From the NCBI RefSeq assembly GCF_015840915.1, contig NZ_CP060398.1:1798001-1862000 (forward strand): DNA of 64,000 nucleotides, written 5' to 3'. This stretch comes from Synechococcus sp. CBW1002 (GTDB taxonomy: Bacteria > Cyanobacteriota > Cyanobacteriia > PCC-6307 > Cyanobiaceae). The notes under the pieces were generated by a model that saw only the letters and a program-made list of their open reading frames with translations, was not told the origin of the DNA and searched no databases. This document shows positions 58,222 to 64,000 of the stretch, piece by piece. The translations under genes were made by a program, and so were the position numbers. Position 1 is the stretch's first letter. Every line of letters begins with the position of its first letter.

Positions 58222-59631
58222 TCAGATGTAGAGCTCTTCCTTGGGATACTTGACCCGAGTCTGAGGGCGACTGCCATAGAACGCAGAGAGCAGAAGCAGG
58301 ATTCCCAGTCGGCCGACGTACATGCCCACCATCAAGACCGCCTGGCCCCAGCGATCCAGGTGGACTGTGACATCCACATCCAGCCCCACGGTGCTGAAGG
58401 CGGAGACGCAGGTGAACAGTTTTTCAAGGAAGGTGAAGGCCTCGGTCTCGGCGCTGCCGCCACCGCCGATGTTGTCGAGGGCCAGCAGCAGGGCCATCCC
58501 GAGAACGAACAGCAGCGAGGCCAGGGTGACCCCGACGGCCCGCAGTACGACCTTGGCTGGAATCTCGCGATTGCGCACCACCACGCCGTCTTCAGCTCGC
58601 AGGGTGGAGCGGGTGGCTGCCATCAGGGCCGCAAAGGTGGTGGTTTTGATGCCGCCACCGGTGCCACCGGGACTGGCGCCAATGAACATCAGCCCCATCA
58701 TCAGCAACAGGCCTGCATCGGAGAGCGTGCTGGTGGTGAGCGGAATCGTGTTGAAGCCAGCGGTGCGTGTGGTGATCGACTGGAACAGACTCACCTGAAG
58801 TTTGTCCAGGGTATCGAGCTTCTGCATCAGAAGCCCCTCGGTATCGAGATGCTCAGTCAGGAGAAGGCCGATAGTCCCGACCAGAATCAGACCGATCGTG
58901 CTGCGAATCACGAGACGGGTGTGCATGCTCAGGCGATTCAGGCGTCGCAGGCGGAAGCGATTGACCCAGAGATCATTGGTGACTCTCCATCCAAGACCGC
59001 CCATCACGATCATGCTGGCGATCACCAGATTCACCACCGGATTGCTGCGGTAGCCCACCAGGCTGTCGCTCCATAATCCGAAACCAGCGTTGTTGTAAGC
59101 GCTGATGCAGTGGAACATCGAGGCCCAGAGGCGTTCCCCCAGATTGGGGATGTCGTTGAAGCCGAAGCTGAACAGGATCAGGGTGCCGATCCCCATCACG
59201 CAGCCGGCTGTGATCAGGATTGACCGGAAGGTCGGCCCGATGCCGCCGACCCCGAATTCATCAAGGGCCCGGCCCTTGTCAAGCCGGTGCCTCAGGCCGG
59301 AGTGCCCCTGTACGAACCCCTGCAGAAAGGTTGTGATCGCCATCAGCCCGAGCCCACCGGTGATGATCAGACCCGCTAGAGCCACCTGCCCGATAGGGGT
59401 CAACTCGGTTCCGACATCAATGACCGAAAGGCCGGTCACCGTGATCGCGGAGGTCACGGTGAACAGGGCTTCCCAGAGCCCCACCGTTTTGGTGGAGCAG
59501 AGCGGTGAGGCCAGGATGAACGTTCCGAAAGCGATCACCAGAAGTCCGGTGATCGCCGTGAACTGGGGAACGCTGAGACGCTGATGCCAGCGGTAGCGAT
59601 GCCCTGGGGGACGCTTTGGGCGTGGCGCCAT
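58222..59631 (-). CDS. ktrB: K+ transporter KtrB/TrkH family
   Basis: A 469-residue membrane channel subunit with four membrane-pore-membrane repeats. The first pore includes TVTSAITVTGLSVIDVG, the second the ISAYNNAGFGLW selectivity segment, the third TRTAGFN and the fourth SAFSTVGLDVD. Works with KtrA for K+ (or Na+-dependent K+) uptake. It follows the peroxiredoxin gene by 34 bases on the same strand. Confidence 0.92.
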   Translation of the reverse strand: MAPRPKRPPGHRYRWHQRLSVPQFTAITGLLVIAFGTFILASPLCSTKTVGLWEALFTVTSAITVTGLSVIDVGTELTPIGQVALAGLIITGGLGLMAITTFLQGFVQGHSGLRHRLDKGRALDEFGVGGIGPTFRSILITAGCVMGIGTLILFSFGFNDIPNLGERLWASMFHCISAYNNAGFGLWSDSLVGYRSNPVVNLVIASMIVMGGLGWRVTNDLWVNRFRLRRLNRLSMHTRLVIRSTIGLILVGTIGLLLTEHLDTEGLLMQKLDTLDKLQVSLFQSITTRTAGFNTIPLTTSTLSDAGLLLMMGLMFIGASPGGTGGGIKTTTFAALMAATRSTLRAEDGVVVRNREIPAKVVLRAVGVTLASLLFVLGMALLLALDNIGGGGSAETEAFTFLEKLFTCVSAFSTVGLDVDVTVHLDRWGQAVLMVGMYVGRLGILLLLSAFYGSRPQTRVKYPKEELYI

Positions 59632-59665
59632 GGCAGGAGGGGTTGGCTCTCGGATCAGGATCCGA

Positions 59666-60301
59666 TCACTTGTTGGGCTGTGGGGTCATGCGCAGATAGG
59701 GCTTCACTTCGGTGACGCCCTTGGGGAACTTGGTGCGGGCTTCTTCGGTGGGAATGGAGGGCACCACCACGCAGTCGTCGCCATCGTTCCAATTCACCGG
59801 TGTGGCCACCTGGTGGGAATCGGTGAGTTGAAGTGAATCAATCACGCGCAGGATTTCGTCGAAATTGCGACCCGTGCTGGCGGGATAGGTGATTTGCAGG
59901 CGCAGCTTCTTGCTGGGGTCGATGATGAACACCGACCGCACGGTGAGGTTGTTGAGGGAGTTCGGGTGGATCATTCCGTACAGGTCGCTCACCGACTTGT
60001 CGGCATCCGCCAGAATCGGATAGTCGACGGTGGTGTTCTGGGTCTCATTGATATCACCGATCCAGCCCTTGTGACTCTCGGCTGAGTCGACACTCAGGGC
60101 GATCGTCTTGACATTGCGCTTCTCCCATTCCGGGCGAAGACGGGCTACTTCGCCCAGCTCCGTGGTGCAGACTGGGGTGTAGTCGGCGGGGTGGGAGAAC
60201 AGGACCACCCAGCTGTTGCCGGCAAAGTCGTAGAGATTGATCGTACCCAGCTGGGAATCCTGGGTGAAATCGGGAACGGTGTCGCCGAGCTGCAGAGCCA
60301 T
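59666..60301 (-). CDS. 1-Cys peroxiredoxin (Prx6 type)
   Basis: Reduces hydrogen peroxide and alkyl hydroperoxides. The 211-residue protein has the peroxidatic Cys in YTPVCTTELG and the long C-terminal arm (VNWNDGDDCVVVPSI) of the Prx6 class; the resolving Cys of 2-Cys enzymes is not in the usual place. ATG 60301 (MALQLGD) is the start that matches the family; an earlier frame extends to 60358. The transporter gene lies 69 bases upstream. Confidence 0.93.
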   Translation of the reverse strand: MALQLGDTVPDFTQDSQLGTINLYDFAGNSWVVLFSHPADYTPVCTTELGEVARLRPEWEKRNVKTIALSVDSAESHKGWIGDINETQNTTVDYPILADADKSVSDLYGMIHPNSLNNLTVRSVFIIDPSKKLRLQITYPASTGRNFDEILRVIDSLQLTDSHQVATPVNWNDGDDCVVVPSIPTEEARTKFPKGVTEVKPYLRMTPQPNK

Positions 60302-60370
60302 GATCAGAGAAGTGTGGCAAGGGAAGGCCAGTTGCCGATCGTGGCACAGCAGCGGCATCTCTGCGACCGG

Positions 60371-62182
60371 CTACAGACTGAACTGACGGCAGACCAGCCA
60401 GGGGACCAGCAGGGTCATGGTCACTGTCAGAGGAAGGCCATAGCGAGCCACGTCGAGGAAGCGGTAGCGGCCAGGGCCGAACACCATCAGATTGGTCTGG
60501 TAGCCCACAGGGCTGAGGAAGCTCTGGCTGGCCCCGAACAACACGGTGAAAATGAAGGCCATCGGTGGCTGGCCGAGTCCGTTGGCCAGCTGGGCTCCGA
60601 TCGGGATCAGCAGGGCCACGGTGGCCGCATTGCTCATCACTTCAGTCAGCAGGGTGGTGAACAGGAACACCACCACAAGAGCCCAGAACACCGACCAGGT
60701 GTGTAAGCCACTCAGCAGGGCCGTGGCGATCGCTTCAGCCAGCCCCGTTTTCTCGAGAGCCACGCTGAAGCTGGCCAGGGAGCCCAGCAGCAGGATCACG
60801 TCCAGACGGATCGAGCGCTGCAGATCGCCGGGCCGGAGGCAGCCCGTCGCCACCATCGCCACTGTGCCAAGCAGCACCGAAGCCACCAGCGGCATCAGCT
60901 CAAAGCTGGGCAGAAGGATCACCAGCGCCGCGATCACAATGGCGTAGCGCTTGCGGCTCACGGTGGGGAGATCCTTTTCCAGCTGCTCCAGGACCACCAG
61001 GTCGTTGGTGGCCTGCAGGCCGCGGATGGCATCCCGGGGCGCCTGCAGCAGCAGCACGTCGCCTTCCCTCAGCACCGCCTGGCCGAGCTGTTCGCGCAGC
61101 ACCGCATTGCCGCGGCGCAGGGCCAGGACGGTGGCGTTGTACCGCTGGCGAAACCGAAGATCCCGTAGGCAGTCTCCTGTCAGGGTCGATCCCGAGGGCA
61201 GCAACACTTCGACAGTGCGCTGGCTGCCCGGATCAATCCGAGCACCTTCTTCCTCATCCTGACTGGCCGGGGCCAGGCTGATCGTGTGGTCCTGTTGCAG
61301 CCGCAGCAGATCGTCGCGGCTGCAACGCAGCAGCAGGCGATCACCCGCCGCAAGGCTGCGATCCGCCAGGGGGGGCAGGAAGCGCTCGTTGCCGCGGTGC
61401 AGTTCGAGCACGTCCACGTCAAAGCGGCGCTGCAGGCGGCTCAGGTGCAGCGATTGGTTCACCAGCTCGGAGCCCTCTGGAATCAGAACCTCGGTGAGGT
61501 ATCCGCTCCTGGCAAAGCTGCCCACCAGATCGTCGTCATCAATACCTCGGTTCGGGAGGAAGCGATCGGCCAGCAGCACCATCATGGTTCCGCCCACCAG
61601 CCAGACCCCCAGGCCGATGCCTGTGAATGTGAACAGATCGAAGGCTCCGTAACCGAGCTTCTCACTCACATCGCTGGCCAGCAGGTTCACGGAGCTGCCC
61701 AGCAGGCTGAGGGTTCCCCCCAGCACCGTGGCGAAGGAGAGGGGCAGCAGCACCTTGGAGGGGGCGATCCGGTGGCGATGGCACCAGCCTTCGATCACCG
61801 GCAGCAGGGTGGCCACGATCGGGGTGTTGGGGATGAAGGCCGACACCGGTCCCACCACCGCCACCATCAGGGTGATCATCCGCTTGGGGCTGCGCACCGC
61901 ATCCGAGCCGATCAGACCCCGCAGGCGATCCAGGGCGCCGGAGCGAAACAGGGCAGCTGAGAGGGCGAACAGACCGATCAGAGTGATCAGAGCGGTGCTT
62001 CCGAACCCGGCCACTGCCTCTGCGGGCTTCAGGACTCCCGTGGCGATCAAGAGGCCGGCAGCCAGCAGTCCGGTCACCTCCGGTGCCAGCCAGCCTGTGA
62101 TGAACAGAACGATCGCCAGGGCAAACACGACCAGGGTGATCAGCGCCTGGGGGTGCAGTGCCGTCTGAAGCAGGGCACTCAT
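60371..62182 (-). CDS. SLC13-type anion transporter with RCK_C domains
   Basis: A 603-residue membrane protein of the DASS/SLC13 (ArsB/NhaD-like) fold with about 11 helices: N-terminal transport half with PNTPIVATLLPVIEGW and GSSVNLLAS, two central TrkA-C/RCK_C domains (about residues 215-295 and 305-390), then the second half with VMSNAATVALLIPI and SPVGYQTNLMV. The family transports sulfate, carboxylates or related anions with Na+. Start ATG 62182 overlaps the hflX stop as ATGA, so translation is coupled. Confidence 0.88.
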   Translation of the reverse strand: MSALLQTALHPQALITLVVFALAIVLFITGWLAPEVTGLLAAGLLIATGVLKPAEAVAGFGSTALITLIGLFALSAALFRSGALDRLRGLIGSDAVRSPKRMITLMVAVVGPVSAFIPNTPIVATLLPVIEGWCHRHRIAPSKVLLPLSFATVLGGTLSLLGSSVNLLASDVSEKLGYGAFDLFTFTGIGLGVWLVGGTMMVLLADRFLPNRGIDDDDLVGSFARSGYLTEVLIPEGSELVNQSLHLSRLQRRFDVDVLELHRGNERFLPPLADRSLAAGDRLLLRCSRDDLLRLQQDHTISLAPASQDEEEGARIDPGSQRTVEVLLPSGSTLTGDCLRDLRFRQRYNATVLALRRGNAVLREQLGQAVLREGDVLLLQAPRDAIRGLQATNDLVVLEQLEKDLPTVSRKRYAIVIAALVILLPSFELMPLVASVLLGTVAMVATGCLRPGDLQRSIRLDVILLLGSLASFSVALEKTGLAEAIATALLSGLHTWSVFWALVVVFLFTTLLTEVMSNAATVALLIPIGAQLANGLGQPPMAFIFTVLFGASQSFLSPVGYQTNLMVFGPGRYRFLDVARYGLPLTVTMTLLVPWLVCRQFSL

Positions 62183-63861
62183 GACAGGCGTTCGATCGAG
62201 GAATCCGGCCAATCCTGCAATGCCGTCCGCAGCCCCTGGAGGCCCAGCCCTGCCGTGGCTGAGACGAACAGGGCCTGCGGCTCCAGGGCCAGAGCCCTCT
62301 CCAGCTCCCCTGCCGGGCAGCGATCGATCTGGTTGGCCACAAGTCTCCGTGGAACGCAGCTGCCGAGCGAATCGAGAATGGCGTTCACCGTGGCGATCTG
62401 TTCCGGCCAGCCTGGATCGCTGAGGTCCACCACCAGCAGCAGGCCATCGGCATCGAGGGTCTCCTCGAGGGTGGAGCGGAAGGCTTCGATCAGGGGCGGC
62501 GGCAGATCGCGGATGAAGCCCACCGTGTCGGTGACCAGCAGCGCCAGAGGTGGGCCGGTGGCGGGAATCAGGTCGATGCGGCGGGTGGTGGGATCGAGCG
62601 TGGCGAACAGCTTGTTCTCCGCCACGACTGCCTGATCGCCCTGGCGGCGGGTGAGGGCATTGAGCAGGGAGCTTTTGCCGGCGTTGGTGTAGCCCACAAG
62701 GGCCAGCCGGCGGAGGCCGTGGCGCTGCTGCCGCAGGCGGGCCCGGTGGGCGCTCAGCTGTTTCAGCTTGGCCTGGAGGTGGTCGATGCGGCGGGCGATG
62801 GCGCGCCGGTCTTTCTCGAGCTGGGTTTCGCCCGGTCCTCGTGTGCCGATGCCGCCCCCCTGGCGCGAGAGGCTCTGGCCCCGGCCGGTGAGCCGTGGCA
62901 GGCGGTAGCGCAGCTGGGCCAGCTCGACCTGCAAACGACCGGCGGCGCTGGCCGCCCGCTGGGCAAAGATGTCGAGGATCAGCTCGCTCCGGTCGCTCAC
63001 CGGCAGATCCAGCAACCGCTCCAGGTTGCGGCCCTGCACCGGGCTGAGTTCCCGATCGGTCACCACCAGGCTGGCGCCGAGCCGCCGCGCTTCCAGGGCG
63101 GCCTCGCTGAGCTTGCCCTCGCCCCAGAGGCTCTGGGGGGACTCCTGCCGGCGGCGCTGGGTCACCAGTCCCACCGGTTCGGCCCCGGCGCTGCGGACCA
63201 GCCCCTCCAGCTCGGCGATCTCCCGGCTGGCCTGCTGCTGGTCATTCGGGGTGAGGACCAGCAGCAGAACCCGCTCCTGCCCAGCGGATGGCGCTCCCCT
63301 GGCTGAAGGCCGATCGCCCGGCGCCATGGCGGCAGGGGCGGTGGAGGCGCAGGGCAGGCTGGCGGGATCACGGCCGCACAGATCGCCCAGATCCCCCTCC
63401 TCCAGGCCCTGCCAGGGCTGCCCGGCTCCGCTGGGCACGAACAGGCCGGCTGGCCAGTGCCCCCCGGCCGCGGGTTGGTCTGCGAAGCGCAGCCACAGCC
63501 GCGGCGCCAGATCCAGCCCCACGATCCCTTCCTGGGTACCGGGTTCGAGCTTGCGGCTGCGGCCGCAGCAGGTGAGCAGCCGCCAGTCTTCCCCCAGGCG
63601 CCGGCTCGATCCCGGCAGCCGCTCCAGCAGCCGGCCTGAGGTTTCCAGGGGGCCCACCCACAGCAGCCGGCCAAGGCCGCGGCCGTCCACCAGCAGGGTC
63701 AGCGGGGTTTCCAGCTCGTGGCTGAGCCCCGCCAGGCGCTGCAGCCCCAGCGTGTCGGCCGTTTCGTCCGGGCGATGGCGGCGATGACAGAGGCGCTCCA
63801 GCTGCCGCCGCTGGGCGGGGCGCAACCCTTCGGTGCGTCCGACCAGAACACCCTGTTTCAA
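62179..63861 (-). CDS. hflX: Ribosome-associated GTPase HflX
   Basis: A 560-residue HflX GTPase. G1 is VGYTNAGKSSLLNAL, G3 DTVGFIRDLP, G4 NQID; the N-terminal HflX domain and the long helical GTR stretch (GRGQSLSRQGGGIGTRGPGETQ) precede them. HflX splits stalled or idle ribosomes. The protein is longer than E. coli HflX (about 426) because of an N-terminal extension of roughly 180 residues, probably loop-rich. Start TTG 63861 overlaps the upstream HAD gene stop as TTGA. Confidence 0.92.
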   Translation of the reverse strand: MKQGVLVGRTEGLRPAQRRQLERLCHRRHRPDETADTLGLQRLAGLSHELETPLTLLVDGRGLGRLLWVGPLETSGRLLERLPGSSRRLGEDWRLLTCCGRSRKLEPGTQEGIVGLDLAPRLWLRFADQPAAGGHWPAGLFVPSGAGQPWQGLEEGDLGDLCGRDPASLPCASTAPAAMAPGDRPSARGAPSAGQERVLLLVLTPNDQQQASREIAELEGLVRSAGAEPVGLVTQRRRQESPQSLWGEGKLSEAALEARRLGASLVVTDRELSPVQGRNLERLLDLPVSDRSELILDIFAQRAASAAGRLQVELAQLRYRLPRLTGRGQSLSRQGGGIGTRGPGETQLEKDRRAIARRIDHLQAKLKQLSAHRARLRQQRHGLRRLALVGYTNAGKSSLLNALTRRQGDQAVVAENKLFATLDPTTRRIDLIPATGPPLALLVTDTVGFIRDLPPPLIEAFRSTLEETLDADGLLLVVDLSDPGWPEQIATVNAILDSLGSCVPRRLVANQIDRCPAGELERALALEPQALFVSATAGLGLQGLRTALQDWPDSSIERLS

Positions 63862-64000
63862 GACCGATCCAGGCGCAGGCAGCGCACTCCGGCAGCGGCG
63901 GCTCCCAGCTCATCCTCCGGGCTGTCCCCCACGTGCCAGGCCTGCCCGGGCTCCAGCTGCAGCTGATGGAGCGCCTGCCGGAATGGCAGCGGCGAGGGTT
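63858..64000 (-). CDS. HAD-family hydrolase, 3' end only (truncated by window)
   Basis: The last 47 codons of a minus-strand gene that begins beyond the window. They encode PSPLPFRQALHQLQLEPGQ, then AWHVGDSPEDELGAAAAG and VRCLRLDRS, which are the motif III/IV region of a HAD hydrolase. Its TGA overlaps the hflX TTG. The 5' part is not available, so the class is not resolved. Confidence 0.75.
   Translation of the reverse strand, partial: PSPLPFRQALHQLQLEPGQAWHVGDSPEDELGAAAAGVRCLRLDRS

Overview
This is a 64 kb chromosomal segment of a picocyanobacterium of the Synechococcus/Cyanobium type. The evidence is a phycocyanin rod operon with no phycoerythrin genes in view, photosystem II genes (psbB, psbT, psbM), cytochrome b6f genes (petB, petD), a high-light-inducible protein, high GC content and dense packing with very short spacers. 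It is core chromosome: I see no transposases, integrases, CRISPR arrays or prophage genes.

Layout. 0.1-5.7 kb: phycobilisome rod genes (cpcA, cpcB, cpcD, cpcC, a cpcG/cpcL-type linker, the lyase cpcT and small conserved genes). 6-12.6 kb: tRNA-Phe, a comF-like gene, DUF2470 protein, FGGY kinase plus a coupled 39-residue membrane peptide, metK, HAD phosphatase, rpsA, nrdR. 12.8-15.4 kb: psbT, psbB, a ferredoxin and psbM. 15.7-20.3 kb: a tandem universal stress protein, then a plus-strand run of thioesterase, dprA, prmC, tsaC and a small membrane protein. 20.3-24.5 kb: a cyclic-di-GMP module (GGDEF gene, CBS-EAL gene split by a frameshift) divergent from a STAS protein. 24.6-34.8 kb: tRNA-Thr, a LuxR-type HTH protein, minE and minD, then an opposite-strand trio (phospholipase D-like protein and two CHR half-transporters) that separates minD from minC, followed by an HD phosphohydrolase, ctpA, petB, petD and a GH100 invertase. 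35.3-41.7 kb: a complete rRNA operon (16S, tRNA-Ile, tRNA-Ala, 23S, 5S) with a long leader. 42-52.8 kb: YihY-like protein, small membrane proteins, xseB/xseA, an HLIP, a frameshifted HAD phosphatase, hrpB, an HtrA protease and small conserved genes. 52.9-64 kb: an ABC-F ATPase, a Nif11-like small protein, an RHH protein, anmK, a Ktr-type K+ system, peroxiredoxin, an SLC13-type transporter, hflX and the end of a HAD gene that runs off the window.

How the genes fit together. Light harvesting and electron transport dominate (rods, lyase, PSII, b6f, CtpA which matures D1). Cell division (MinCDE), translation (S1, PrmC, TsaC, HflX, ABC-F, rRNA), natural competence (DprA, ComF) and ion homeostasis (Ktr, SLC13) make up the rest.

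Three genes (comF, CBS-EAL, HAD phosphatase) are each readable as intact only if one base is gained or lost in a G/C homopolymer. This suggests assembly indels more than true decay. No clearly new multi-gene system stood out. The most interesting items are the split min locus with its PLD-CHR-CHR insertion, the distant inverted repeats around 16S, the hydrophobic-tailed CpcG and several unrecognised small proteins. All identifications are by reading motifs and remembered family features; no searches were run.
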